From positions 1 to 64,000 of the forward strand of contig NZ_JABXYX010000033.1 in the NCBI RefSeq assembly GCF_017982655.1: DNA of 64,000 nucleotides, given 5' to 3'. This document shows positions 1 to 8,270 of this stretch, piece after piece. Source of the DNA: Brasilonema sp. CT11 (GTDB lineage: Bacteria > Cyanobacteriota > Cyanobacteriia > Cyanobacteriales > Nostocaceae). The translations under genes and the position numbers were made by a program. The notes under the pieces were generated by a model. The model was not told where the DNA came from. It saw nothing but the letters and a program-made list of their open reading frames with translations, and made no database searches. Position 1 is the first letter of the stretch, and the number at the start of each line of letters is the position of its first letter.

Positions 1-346
1 CCGCGACTTTTCGTCCATTCCAGAATCCCCCGTCTGGTGCTTTTTCTTGCAAAGCTTGCCATAGTCGTGCTTGGTCGATGTCATCTATCAACGCCTTTGC
101 CCCTTGATTTTGGCTGCGGCGATCGCCTATTCCACAGATGCCCAACTCGTTATACCTTTTAACCAATGCGTAGATCCATGTTCTGCTATAGCCTGTTACT
201 TTCTCTACTTCTTCAGTCTTCTTCCCTTGTGCCAGTAACCATATAATTTGATACTGACGACTTTCTATTCCGTCTCTAGCTTGGCGGTAAAGCTGTTCTA
301 ATTCAGAAATCTTTGAATGCGGGGCTATACTGATTCGTTTTGGCAT
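1..346 (-). CDS. IS630-type transposase, N-terminal part (runs off window)
   Basis: The minus-strand reading frame opens with ATG at 344-346 (MPKRISIAPHSKISELEQLY) and stays open to the window edge, giving about 115 residues. It holds two helix-turn-helix-like segments: residues 25-55 around QIIWLLAQGKKTEEVEKVTG and a winged-helix follow-on. This matches the N-terminal DNA-binding half of IS630/Tc1-mariner-type transposases common in cyanobacteria. The DDE catalytic part would lie outside the window, so it cannot be said whether the element is intact. A HIP1 site lies inside the gene. The upstream side carries a terminal inverted repeat pair (403-609) that may belong to the same element. Confidence 0.75.
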   Translation of the reverse strand, partial: MPKRISIAPHSKISELEQLYRQARDGIESRQYQIIWLLAQGKKTEEVEKVTGYSRTWIYALVKRYNELGICGIGDRRSQNQGAKALIDDIDQARLWQALQEKAPDGGFWNGRKVA

Positions 347-402
347 AGGTCATATTTGCACTGCCTGCTTTTATCATAAGCGATTAGGCGGACATGATAT
401 AA

Positions 403-609
403 CCCTCTTTTGTCACTCTCCGAAAAGTTTTATCATTTCTGAATTCTAGAGTTCTTATACAGTAGGCGATAGCAGATTTTTTTATGAAGAGAAATATTTG
501 AAAGCATGGAACTTGCCATTCATTAGATGAGTAAATGCTGTATTGCTTGGTATACCTTGTGTTCAGAAAGTATTAATAATAGAAAAAACCGGAAAGTGAC
601 AGAAGAGGG
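403..609. repeat. Short element bounded by 20-bp terminal inverted repeats
   Basis: The arm at 403-422 (CCCTCTTTTGTCACTCTCCG) is the inverse of 590-609 with two mismatches. TA or near-TA dinucleotides lie just outside, as expected for IS630/Tc1 elements. The 207-bp interior has no credible gene. It may be a MITE mobilised by the neighbouring transposase, or the right arm may be the true end of the IS whose transposase begins at 346. With the neighbouring repeat at 629-668 this accounts for the gene-free stretch 347-683. Confidence 0.5.
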
Positions 610-628
610 ATAAGTCCTAAATAATTAA

Positions 629-668
629 AAAACCGCAGAGGCGCAGAGAACGCAGAGGAAGAGAAAAG
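629..668. repeat. Dispersed CGCAGAG-type repeat
   Basis: Short direct repetition of the unit CGCAGAG(G/A) (accgcagaggcgcagagaac and following). This intergenic repeat type recurs in the window at 48234-48322, where it is interrupted by a palindromic insertion. Confidence 0.55.
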
Positions 669-683
669 ACTTGGTGACAAGTA

Positions 684-1571
684 TCAAACACTCGTCGAGT
701 CTTTCACACTTGTAAACTGCTGCTCCATTTGCAGATATTCAGGTACACCAATCAGATTTTGAAATTCCTTAAACTCAACCAACTCTTGAAAATCCGCCGT
801 AGTTCCCTGTTCCTTCAATTGACGCAAGCAAGCAGTCATAACTTTTGTCGCTGCAAGCAAAGCAGAAACTGGGAAAAACACAATCTTAAAACCTAACTCC
901 TGCAACTGTGACGCCGAGAGTTGTGGAGTTTTGCCACCTTCAACAATATTGGCGACTAAAGGAACATCTGGAAACGCAGAGGCGATTTTTTGTAATTCTT
1001 CCACAGATTGAGGCGCTTCAATAAATAAGATATCTGCTCCAGCATCAATATAAGCTCTACCACGATTCATTGCTTCTTCCAAACCCAATGGAGCACGAGC
1101 ATCAGTGCGAGCAATAATAACTAAACCACTCTCGCCACGCGCATGTACAGCCGCCCGAATTTTACCAACATGTTCAGCCATCGAAATGACTCGTTTTCCC
1201 TCAAAATGACCGCATTTTTTTGGCCATTCTTGGTCTTCTAGTAAAATCCCTGCAATTCCTTGCTGTACTGCGTCCTTTACAGTCCGGATGACGTTTAAAA
1301 CGTTGCCATAGCCAGTGTCCATATCAGCAATTAAAGGTATACTCACTGATTGAGCAATTCGTCCTGTGCTGGCAAGTATTTCCGTCGCAGTCATCAAACC
1401 ATAGTCTGGTACACCAAGTGTAGAGGCGGCGATACCAAAGCCACTAGTCGCGATTAATTCAAAACCCAATTGTTCAGCCAGCTTTGCTCCCAAACAATCG
1501 TAAACGCCAGGAATGATGATAATTTCCGGACGCTGTAGTAATTGTCGCAGCTTTTGACTAGAAGGTTGCAT
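684..1571 (-). CDS. Isocitrate lyase/PEP mutase family enzyme
   Basis: A 295-residue protein of the isocitrate lyase/PEP mutase TIM-barrel superfamily, whose members make or break C-C or P-C bonds of oxaloacetate-, methylisocitrate- or phosphonopyruvate-type substrates. Visible landmarks are SGFG near residue 43, the Mg-binding DMDTGYG near residue 84, and the family signature KKCGH near residue 118, followed by ARTDA and FIEAP. Length fits the PrpB/2,3-dimethylmalate lyase/oxaloacetate decarboxylase-like group, not full-length isocitrate lyase (over 400 aa). No prpC or phosphonate gene is adjacent, so the substrate is not assignable. It is soluble and monocistronic in appearance. A long heptamer repeat abuts its start. 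Confidence 0.85.
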   Translation of the reverse strand: MQPSSQKLRQLLQRPEIIIIPGVYDCLGAKLAEQLGFELIATSGFGIAASTLGVPDYGLMTATEILASTGRIAQSVSIPLIADMDTGYGNVLNVIRTVKDAVQQGIAGILLEDQEWPKKCGHFEGKRVISMAEHVGKIRAAVHARGESGLVIIARTDARAPLGLEEAMNRGRAYIDAGADILFIEAPQSVEELQKIASAFPDVPLVANIVEGGKTPQLSASQLQELGFKIVFFPVSALLAATKVMTACLRQLKEQGTTADFQELVEFKEFQNLIGVPEYLQMEQQFTSVKDSTSV

Positions 1572-1578
1572 GAATAAA

Positions 1579-1690
1579 TCAGTGAACAGTGAACAGTGAA
1601 CAGGGAACAGGGAACAGGGGACAGGGAACAGTGAACAGTGAACAGTAAACAGTAAACAATTGATAACTGATAACTGGTAACTGATAACTG
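1579..1690. repeat. Heptanucleotide tandem repeat tract
   Basis: About 16 variants of the 7-mer (GTGAACA, GGGAACA, GTAAACA, then TAACTGA) run head to tail just upstream of the PEP-mutase-like gene. This is the short tandemly repeated repetitive sequence type known from heterocystous cyanobacteria; similar tracts recur at 35639-35670 and 36087-36125. The rest of the gene-free stretch to 1918 is AT-rich and holds the arsR promoter, with no other feature recognised. Confidence 0.8.
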
Positions 1691-1918
1691 TTTGTTTAGA
1701 TTAGCACAACAGGTGCATGGCATGAACAATTCAAAATGGACTGCGTCCTTGCACTCTACAAAAACAAAAATTAAAAAATCAAATACATTCTTGCGGATTT
1801 TACGGTATTAGTATAACTTATAGGTATAAAGGTTTGCATTTTTTCCAGAGTTAATACTTGCAACTTCAATTTTCTATTCCACAATAGAGAGTGAACACTT
1901 TCACCTTAATTTTTCTTA

Positions 1919-2248
1919 ATGCAATCCTCCTCCACAACCACTCCTGATTTAATTGTTCTCGGTTTCCATGCTCTTTCAGATCCACTGAGAATTAGCGTTA
2001 TCGAACTACTACGAAATAAAGAGCTTTGTGTGTGTGACTTGTGCGATGCTTTAGAAGTCAGCCAGTCAAAGCTATCTTTTCACTTGAAAACTCTTCGGGA
2101 AGCTGGTTTAGTTCGCTCTCGTCAAGAAGGACGCTGGATTTACTACAGCCTCAATATACCCCAATTTGCTGCGTTGGAGCAGTACCTGTCAGAGTTTCGT
2201 CGCTTGTACCAAATTATGCCTGCTGGCTTGTGTCAAGAGCGATCCTAA
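1919..2248 (+). CDS. arsR: ArsR-family arsenic-responsive repressor
   Basis: A 109-residue winged-helix repressor of the ArsR/SmtB family. The type-1 As(III) site ELCVCDLC lies at residues 36-43 at the start of the recognition region. The helix-turn-helix follows (VSQSKLSFHLKTLREAGLV), then the beta-hairpin wing (SRQEGRWIYYSLN). Binding of arsenite or antimonite to the Cys triad is known in this family to release DNA. The gene lies directly upstream of acr3-arsH-arsC on the same strand, and two matching operator palindromes sit in the arsR-acr3 gap, so it very likely controls those genes. ATG at 1919 is the only sensible start. Confidence 0.93.
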   Translation: MQSSSTTTPDLIVLGFHALSDPLRISVIELLRNKELCVCDLCDALEVSQSKLSFHLKTLREAGLVRSRQEGRWIYYSLNIPQFAALEQYLSEFRRLYQIMPAGLCQERS

Positions 2249-2251
2249 TAC

Positions 2252-2267
2252 ATCAAGTTTTTTTGAT
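2252..2267. promoter_or_regulatory. ArsR operator-like palindrome 1
   Basis: Perfect ATCAA-N6-TTGAT, four bases after the arsR stop codon. This arm sequence and spacing is the form reported for the cyanobacterial (Synechocystis) arsBHC operator. Confidence 0.7.
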
Positions 2268-2297
2268 GGATTTGTGTAACAGAATCTACTTTAAGCA

Positions 2298-2327
2298 TTG
2301 ACACATCAATTTTTTTTGAAATAATAG
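2298..2327 (+). promoter_or_regulatory. acr3 promoter with embedded ArsR operator 2
   Basis: TTGACA at 2298-2303 is followed, after 17-18 bases, by an AT-rich -10-like hexamer near 2321-2327. ATCAA-N6-TTGAA at 2305-2320 fills the spacer exactly, so a bound ArsR dimer would block RNA polymerase. The promoter lies about 35 bases upstream of the acr3 start. Confidence 0.6.
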
Positions 2328-2362
2328 AGATATAGTTTTAAGACTCTACGGGAATCAGGTCA

Positions 2363-3430
2363 ATGAAGAAGAAAAATCTTCTTAAGCAACTTTCATTTCT
2401 TGACCGCTTCCTAACCCTTTGGATTTTTTTAGCAATGGTTATTGGGGTCTTTTTGGGTTACTTTATTCCTGCAATAGATACCTTTATTAACCAATTCCAG
2501 GTAGGAACTACCAATATACCCATTGCCATAGGCTTAATTTTGATGATGTATCCGCCTCTTGCCAAGGTGCGATATGAAGAGTTGGGTGATGTCTTTCGTA
2601 ATGGTAAAATTCTCCGTCTGTCGCTCGTTCAGAATTGGGTTATCGGACCAATTTTGATGTTTGTTCTGGCTATTATTTTCTTACATAATTATCCAGAATA
2701 CATGGCGGGATTGATTCTGATTGGATTAGCCCGTTGTATTGCAATGGTCGTTGTCTGGAGTGATTTAGCTAGAGGAGATACTGAATATACAGCCGGGCTT
2801 GTGGCGTTCAACAGTATATTTCAAGTGCTGTTTTACAGTCCTTACGCTTGGTTTTTTCTGACTGTTTTGCCACCTTTATTTGGCTTGAAGGGAAGTACAG
2901 TCAACATTGGTATTGGAGAAATTGCTCAGAGTGTCTTTATTTATTTAGGAATTCCCTTTATTGCTGGATTTATAACTCGCGTTCTTCTGGTGAAAGCAAA
3001 GGGAAAAAGATGGTATCACACTGAGTTTATTCCTAAAATTAGCCCCATCACACTTATCGCTTTACTGTTTACTATCGTGGTGATGTTTAGCTTAAAGGGG
3101 AATCTCATTGTTCAGATTCCCTTTGATGTTGTCCGAATCGCAATTCCAATGCTGATTTACTTCATACTTATGTTTTTTGTCAGCTTTTACATGGCTTGGA
3201 AAATTAAAGCTGACTATGCAAAAGCAGCAAGTGTGGCGTTTACGGCTACAGGTAATAATTTTGAGTTGGCGATCGCCGTTGCTGTCGCTGTATTCGGAAT
3301 CAACTCCGGGGCAGCTTTTACTGCTGTAATTGGTCCGTTGGTAGAAGTTCCTGTGTTGATTGGCTTGGTGAATGTTGCACTCTGGTTTCAAAGACGATTT
3401 TTCGCATCTTCTGAACCAAGAACTTTGTAG
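2363..3430 (+). CDS. acr3: Acr3-type arsenite efflux permease
   Basis: A 355-residue inner-membrane protein with ten predicted hydrophobic segments, matching the ACR3 family of arsenite/H+ antiporters (often called arsB in cyanobacteria). The conserved transport residues are present: Cys in [12 protein letters not shown] near residue 130 and Glu in [11 protein letters not shown] near residue 331. The cytosolic signature [11 protein letters not shown] is near residue 303. Length matches the family norm. It follows arsR by 114 bases and is followed by arsH after 71 bases, so it is probably the first gene of an acr3-arsH-arsC transcript repressed by ArsR. Confidence 0.93.
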   Translation: MKKKNLLKQLSFLDRFLTLWIFLAMVIGVFLGYFIPAIDTFINQFQVGTTNIPIAIGLILMMYPPLAKVRYEELGDVFRNGKILRLSLVQNWVIGPILMFVLAIIFLHNYPEYMAGLILIGLARCIAMVVVWSDLARGDTEYTAGLVAFNSIFQVLFYSPYAWFFLTVLPPLFGLKGSTVNIGIGEIAQSVFIYLGIPFIAGFITRVLLVKAKGKRWYHTEFIPKISPITLIALLFTIVVMFSLKGNLIVQIPFDVVRIAIPMLIYFILMFFVSFYMAWKIKADYAKAASVAFTATGNNFELAIAVAVAVFGINSGAAFTAVIGPLVEVPVLIGLVNVALWFQRRFFASSEPRTL

Positions 3431-3501
3431 TTTTTCATAGATCACCACAAAGGGGTTTCCTACAAAATTTAATACCGAATCAGAAGCTATTACTAATTTT
3501 C

Positions 3502-4161
3502 ATGACAACGTTCAATCATCCACCCAGAATATTGTTTTTATATGGCTCTTTGCGAGAGGGTTCCTATAGCCGCCTCTTAGCAGAAGAAGCTGCTCGAATC
3601 ATAGAGGAATTTGGTGCAGAAGTCCGATTTTATAACCCTCGTGATTTACCGATTCATGGAAGCGTACCAGATACACATCCCAAGGTGCAGGAATTACGAG
3701 AATTAAGCTTGTGGTCTGAGGGTCAAGTCTGGTCTTCTCCTGAGATGCATGGTAACTTCACTGGTATCTTGAAAAATCAAATTGACTGGATTCCTCTAAG
3801 TATAGGAGCAGTCAGACCTACTCAAGGCAGAACCTTAGCAGTCATGCAAGTCAGTGGGGGTTCTCAATCTTTCAACGCCGTCAACACCCTGCGGATTCTA
3901 GGGCGTTGGATGCGAATGTTTACGATTCCGAATCAGTCTAGTGTCGCTAAAGTGTACCAAGAATTTAACGAAGACGGGACGATGAAGGATTCACCTTACC
4001 GCGATCGCGTCGTTGATGTCATGGAAGAACTTTATAAGTTCACCTTGCTGTTGCATGACAAGGTGGATTATCTCACTGATCGCCATAGCGAACGTAAGGA
4101 AAAAGCAGCAAAACAGACCATCAGAGTAGCGAATACTGCTCTTGAGGTTAACGCTAATTGA
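3502..4161 (+). CDS. arsH: ArsH, NADPH-dependent FMN reductase-type arsenical oxidase
   Basis: A 219-residue flavodoxin-fold protein. The FMN phosphate loop is [11 protein letters not shown] near residues 14-24, and [20 protein letters not shown] near residues 77-96 is typical of ArsH. ArsH proteins oxidise trivalent organoarsenicals and can reduce quinones or metals with NADPH. The start ATG at 3502 gives the usual N-terminal [16 protein letters not shown]. It lies between acr3 and arsC in the same order as the Synechocystis arsBHC operon, which supports co-transcription. Confidence 0.9.
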   Translation: MTTFNHPPRILFLYGSLREGSYSRLLAEEAARIIEEFGAEVRFYNPRDLPIHGSVPDTHPKVQELRELSLWSEGQVWSSPEMHGNFTGILKNQIDWIPLSIGAVRPTQGRTLAVMQVSGGSQSFNAVNTLRILGRWMRMFTIPNQSSVAKVYQEFNEDGTMKDSPYRDRVVDVMEELYKFTLLLHDKVDYLTDRHSERKEKAAKQTIRVANTALEVNAN

Positions 4162-4216
4162 AGCTCACAAAAGTTTTCACCAGTTAATCTATCAACAACA
4201 AATAACCAAAAAAGCC

Positions 4217-4618
4217 ATGAAAAAAGTGATGTTCGTTTGCAAAAAAAACTCCCGTCGTTCTCAAATGGCAGAGGGATTTGCTCGCACATTGGGAGACGGT
4301 AAAATTGCTGTTAACAGTTCTGGATTGGCAGCAAGTGAGGTAGATCCTGCTAGTATCCAGGTTATGTCAGAAATTGGTATTGACATTACTCATCAGACTT
4401 CCAAACCTTTAAATGATTTCAAAGCACAAGATTACAATGCTGTGATTTCTCTTTGTGGTTGTGGAGTCAATTTACCTGAAGAATGGGTGAAAACAGATGT
4501 GTTTGAAGATTGGCAATTAGATGATCCAGAAGGGCAAGGTATAGAAACCTTTCGCCGTGTTCGGGATCAAGTTAAAGAACGAGTCGTGAAGTTGATTGAA
4601 TTGTTAAGTCAAACTTAA
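4217..4618 (+). CDS. arsC: Arsenate reductase, low-MW phosphatase type
   Basis: A 133-residue protein starting MKKVMFVCKKNSRRSQMAEG. The CX5R phosphatase loop (CKKNSRR) at residues 8-14 is the arsenate-binding site; the distal pattern SLCGCGV near residue 82 and the DDPEGQ segment fit the cyanobacterial glutathione/glutaredoxin-linked ArsC type. It reduces As(V) to As(III) for export by Acr3. An upstream in-frame ATG at 4142 overlaps the end of arsH, but the family begins at MKKVMF, so 4217 is chosen. The gene ends 8 bases before the convergent acyltransferase. Confidence 0.9.
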   Translation: MKKVMFVCKKNSRRSQMAEGFARTLGDGKIAVNSSGLAASEVDPASIQVMSEIGIDITHQTSKPLNDFKAQDYNAVISLCGCGVNLPEEWVKTDVFEDWQLDDPEGQGIETFRRVRDQVKERVVKLIELLSQT

Positions 4619-4626
4619 AGTGTTTG

Positions 4627-5601
4627 CTATTCGCACTCACACTTTTGTACTAACTCATCTAGCTCAGCTTGCATCATTGCACGAACGCGTTCGTAACAAG
4701 CATCTACGTAGGTGCGATCGCGAGACGCAACACGCCCATAACGCTCAAATACAATTGGTGCACAGACATGAGTATGAATCTGCATGGGGAACGGGAAATT
4801 GGGTAGAGGTCCAATCCCCACCCCCCAAGGTAGCCCAAGGTAAACTGGGAATACACCCGTGTTCACATCCAGTAACCAAGGAAAGCCCCATTCATGCAAT
4901 TGTTTCATCTGCTGGTAGAAATCAGCTAGTATAATCACAGTTGAGTGTGCACCATGAGAAATAATAGGCACAATTGGCACCTCCTCGCGCAAAGCCAGCT
5001 TGATGAATGCCTTGTTATTTGCCAGATGAATTCGGTTTCGCCAAGTGTAGGGACGAAACAAATCCTGGGCACCTCCTGGGTAAACCAGTAGTGCTGCATC
5101 TTTTCGTAGAGCCGCACTCGCCATTTTCGGATGTGCTATGAGAGCTCCCACCTGAGCACCTGGCACAGCAAAGATAGGAGTATCCCAGGCTGACGGGTGC
5201 ATCAAGGCGTAGGCTAATCGCTCATAGCCAAAAGTGCGGAACCAGTCATACATGAACATTGACGTATCTGGTGAACCCAACCCGCCATTATGCGAACCGA
5301 CAATTAACACTTTTCCAACCGATGGCATATGATCCCACCCAGAGGTTTGAACCCGAAAATAGTAGCGGTAAAACCATTCCCATATCGGCATCCAAGCTTT
5401 TATTATCTCAGGGTTTCGCTCTGATAAAGACCAACCATCGAACCTACGACCAAAGGCTTTTGAGTCGGTACCCGAGTTGTTTGTGAAAATACTTAACTGC
5501 TCTAATAATTCAGAAAACGGGTTAGAGATTTTGTCGTCGTAGTCCTGGTTACGCATAAAAATATTGTTGAATACCTTTACCTTATAGCGTTTCCCAAGCA
5601 A
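4627..5601 (-). CDS. Lysophospholipid/diacylglycerol acyltransferase-like protein
   Basis: A 324-residue member of the LPLAT superfamily, MGAT/DGAT-like branch. The catalytic block appears as GSHNGGLGSPDTSMF near residues 106-120 (HN-x-GL-x3-D variant of HX4D). The downstream substrate block is LLVYPGGAQDLFRP near residues 171-184. The protein lacks a clear signal peptide; peripheral membrane association is usual. It probably acylates a lipid hydroxyl, but donor and acceptor cannot be read from sequence. The start at 5601 is uncertain: a second Met at residue 16 (MRNQDYDD) is equally plausible. It is convergent with arsC and not part of the arsenic locus. Confidence 0.8.
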   Translation of the reverse strand: MLGKRYKVKVFNNIFMRNQDYDDKISNPFSELLEQLSIFTNNSGTDSKAFGRRFDGWSLSERNPEIIKAWMPIWEWFYRYYFRVQTSGWDHMPSVGKVLIVGSHNGGLGSPDTSMFMYDWFRTFGYERLAYALMHPSAWDTPIFAVPGAQVGALIAHPKMASAALRKDAALLVYPGGAQDLFRPYTWRNRIHLANNKAFIKLALREEVPIVPIISHGAHSTVIILADFYQQMKQLHEWGFPWLLDVNTGVFPVYLGLPWGVGIGPLPNFPFPMQIHTHVCAPIVFERYGRVASRDRTYVDACYERVRAMMQAELDELVQKCECE

Positions 5602-6113
5602 TTGAGGTACCCCTAAATCTTTTTCTCAGAGTTAATACCTTTAAAAATGTACCTGACCAGGTTGGTAACCACAATCATGTTTTTCCCCTACACCCCTACA
5701 CCCTTACATCCCTACACCCTTTTTCAAGCTAAATCAGCACAATAAAAGCAATATATACTGAGTAACCGTATACTTTTTTAAATAGAAAATTGAATTTTTA
5801 AGATAACTTTATACAAAATTTTCAGGATAGAACAGATGAATTAACCTACTTTATTGGTATTTAAGGCTATTTTCTACCAGTATAAGTACATAGACTACTG
5901 TCTTTTTTGGATAAAGATGCTTTGGAGATAATTGTAAGTTATTGGACATTAAGGTAGGTTTAAAAAATACAAAACTACCAAAGATTGCTTACCAGCTACG
6001 ACTTTATTCCTATCTTCTAGCTGGAGTAAAAAGCAAACTTTCAATAGTGGGTGCGAAATTTGGAATTTGAAAAATTACAGTCACATCTCGCACATTAACG
6101 CAGGAAATCTTTC
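5602..6113. other. Gene-free stretch with CCCTACA-type repeats
   Basis: No coding region recognised. A C-rich heptamer-like repeat (CCCCTACA/CCCTTACA units) spans about 5685-5720. The rest is AT-rich and would contain the promoters of the acyltransferase (leftward) and the PEP-CTERM protein (rightward); no element clear enough to call was found. Confidence 0.6.
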
Positions 6114-7016
6114 ATGAAGAAAAGGCACAAATTAGGGCTGGCTAGCGCTAGCATTGCTTTGGGTTTCGGTGGCATCCAAGCAAAACCAGCACAAGCTGCT
6201 ACAGTTGGTGCGGTTGATATCTATGCTGCTGCCAGCTTGAACGGCAGCTTGCAGGCTGTTGAGGATCTTTACAAACTAAGTAATCCAGGCGCCACCTTTA
6301 CCAATACCTTTGGGGCTTCTGGTACTCTGGTTAATAAAATCCTAACGGGATCAGATACTGCAAATATAGATATCTTCTTCCCAGTATCCGAAGCACCCTT
6401 AGATACTCTGCAATCTAACGGCAAACTGGTAGCAGGAACCAGACAAGATGTACTAGGCAACACCTTGGCTGTAATCGAGCCTACAAATGGAACCGTACCT
6501 ATATCAAAGCCTCAAGACTTATTAACTCTCACCCGTCAGGTGGCTATTGGTGATCCTGCGGTTGTTCCAGCAGGACAGTTTGCCCAGCAATTATTTAGGA
6601 ATTCAGGGATATATGATCAAATCCAACCCAAACTTGTCTTCGGCACGGATGTACGTGACGTACTAACTAAAGTGTCAAGCCTGACTAATGATAGTATAGA
6701 TGCAGGCGTTGTTTACAGAACAGACGCTCTAACACAACCTAATCTAGTCAAAATTGCATACGAGCCGCCTACCAACCTTTACTCTCCGATTGTTTATGGC
6801 TCAGCTGTACTCGCACAATCTCAAAACCTAAATGCAGCTAGAGATTTTAACAGCTTTCTGGGCAGCCCTCAAGCATTCTCCGTGTTTCAGAGCTTTGGAT
6901 TCTCTAAGCCCGTTCCCGAACCTCTGACTATTGGTGGCACAATAGCAGCAGGTATATTCGGTGCTGCGATGAAGCGAAAAGCAGCTAAAGCTAAAGCTAA
7001 AGCAGCAGTTAATTAA
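6114..7016 (+). CDS. Molybdate-binding (ModA-like) protein with PEP-CTERM tail
   Basis: A 300-residue exported protein. A signal peptide covers residues 1-28 (MKKRHKLGLASASIALGF…AQA). The body resembles periplasmic substrate-binding proteins of the ModA type: DIYAAASLNGSLQAVEDLY, FGASGTLVNKI, then NIDIFFPVSEAPLD and DAGVVYRTDA, which correspond to the oxyanion-contact segments. The C-terminus carries VPEPLTIGG near residue 267, a short hydrophobic stretch and a Lys/Ala-rich basic tail, i.e. a PEP-CTERM sorting signal. Such tails are normally cut by an exosortase. No modB or modC permease genes are adjacent. The gene ends in a strong terminator, so it is monocistronic. It may be a surface oxyanion-binding protein, not a transporter subunit. 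Confidence 0.82.
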   Translation: MKKRHKLGLASASIALGFGGIQAKPAQAATVGAVDIYAAASLNGSLQAVEDLYKLSNPGATFTNTFGASGTLVNKILTGSDTANIDIFFPVSEAPLDTLQSNGKLVAGTRQDVLGNTLAVIEPTNGTVPISKPQDLLTLTRQVAIGDPAVVPAGQFAQQLFRNSGIYDQIQPKLVFGTDVRDVLTKVSSLTNDSIDAGVVYRTDALTQPNLVKIAYEPPTNLYSPIVYGSAVLAQSQNLNAARDFNSFLGSPQAFSVFQSFGFSKPVPEPLTIGGTIAAGIFGAAMKRKAAKAKAKAAVN

Positions 7017-7072
7017 AGGTTTTTGGCAGTACTCAGCAATCAAAATTGAACTCACAACTGCAAGTAGGAATT

Positions 7073-7098
7073 AACCCAGGTTACGCCTGGGTTTTTTT
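7073..7098 (+). terminator. Rho-independent terminator
   Basis: Perfect 8-bp stem (AACCCAGG at 7073-7080 and CCTGGGTT at 7086-7093), 5-base loop and a following T run, 57 bases after the PEP-CTERM gene. Confidence 0.9.
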
Positions 7099-7223
7099 GC
7101 AGTTTTGTCTGATGATTAAGGAGGATGAATGCACTTTCTGAGCCGTGAAGCTCAGATACTGTAAAAGCGATCGCCCATCGCAATAAAACATAAAATAGTG
7201 AAAATCTAGACAAAGTCGAGATT

Positions 7224-8267
7224 ATGACAGTCAATCCAGAAACCATCGACTCATTTCGAGCCTTAGCACTCCAAGTAACGTGCCATGCAGTCAATCAAGC
7301 AACTGACCGTCAGGAAGCACGTTCTTTGATGCAAAATACAATCAAGCGTTTAGGACAACAAATCGCTGCCAGTATTGCATTCATAGGTTCTGACTGTCGT
7401 TTAATTGTTCTACCAGAATACTTCCTCACGGGCTTTCCAATGGGAGAGTCGCTCGCTGTCTGGGGGGAAAAAGCTTGTCTAGAAATGGCAGGTGCTGAAT
7501 ATGAGGCACTCAGTAAAATTGCACAAAAACATAGTATTTTTCTTGCGGGTAACGCCTACGAGCTTGACCCCAATTTTCCAGAGCTATACTTTCAAACCTG
7601 CTTTGTTATTGACCCATCAGGGTCAGTTGTCTTGCGGTATCGGCGGCTGAATTCTATGTTTGCTCCGACACCGCATGATGTCTGGGAGAAATATCTTGAC
7701 TGTTACGGACTTGAAGGTGTGTTTCCGGTTGCCAAAACTGCTATTGGGAATTTAGCGGCGATCGCATCAGAAGAAATTTTATATCCAGAAGTAGCCCGCT
7801 GTCTAGCAATGCGTGGAGCAGAGATTTTTCTGCACTCAACCTCAGAAGTTTATGGCAAAGAACGCGCTCCCAAAGAAGCGGCCAAAATCTGCCGCGCTGT
7901 GGAAAATATGGCATACGTGGTTTCATCCAATACAGCAGGCATCGCTAATATCTCCATCCCTGTTGCTTCTGCCGATGGTGGCTCTAAAATCATTGACTAT
8001 CGAGGGCTGGTTTTAGCCGAGACAGGCGAAGGGGAGAGTATGGCAGCTTTTGCTGAGATAGACTTGGCTGCTTTACGCCGCTACCGCCGCCGCCCAGGGT
8101 TAAATAATTTACTTTCACGACAGCGGTTTGAACTCTACGCAGAAAGTTATCGTGACTCGCACTTTTACCCAGCTAACACTATGCTGGAAAAAGAAGTAGA
8201 CCGCAAACACTTCATCAAAACACAGCAAGAAACGATAGAGCGCCTAGCTAAACTAGGGGTAATTTGA
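7224..8267 (+). CDS. Nitrilase-superfamily protein lacking catalytic Lys and Cys
   Basis: A 347-residue carbon-nitrogen hydrolase-fold protein. The active-site Glu is present in IVLPEYFLTGFP near residue 69. The lysine position (usually YRK) reads RYRRLN near residue 142, and the cysteine position (usually ICYE..FPE) reads IASEEILYPE near residue 185, so Lys→Arg and Cys→Ser by alignment to family motifs. The rest of the fold is well kept, including RGAEIFLHSTSE. Classical amidase, nitrilase or carbamoylase chemistry is therefore doubtful. It is followed after 3 bases by an aldehyde dehydrogenase, implying translational coupling and a shared pathway. It could be a structural or regulatory homologue, or an enzyme with Ser-based chemistry. 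Confidence 0.85.
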   Translation: MTVNPETIDSFRALALQVTCHAVNQATDRQEARSLMQNTIKRLGQQIAASIAFIGSDCRLIVLPEYFLTGFPMGESLAVWGEKACLEMAGAEYEALSKIAQKHSIFLAGNAYELDPNFPELYFQTCFVIDPSGSVVLRYRRLNSMFAPTPHDVWEKYLDCYGLEGVFPVAKTAIGNLAAIASEEILYPEVARCLAMRGAEIFLHSTSEVYGKERAPKEAAKICRAVENMAYVVSSNTAGIANISIPVASADGGSKIIDYRGLVLAETGEGESMAAFAEIDLAALRRYRRRPGLNNLLSRQRFELYAESYRDSHFYPANTMLEKEVDRKHFIKTQQETIERLAKLGVI

Positions 8268-8270
8268 GTC

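Noticed and set aside
1579-1690. Possible CRISPR array or minisatellite
   Set aside because: The unit is only 7 bases with no unique spacers; it is a heptamer tandem repeat.
4620-4934. Plus-strand frame downstream of arsC
   Set aside because: It is antisense to the acyltransferase gene, which has clear family motifs.
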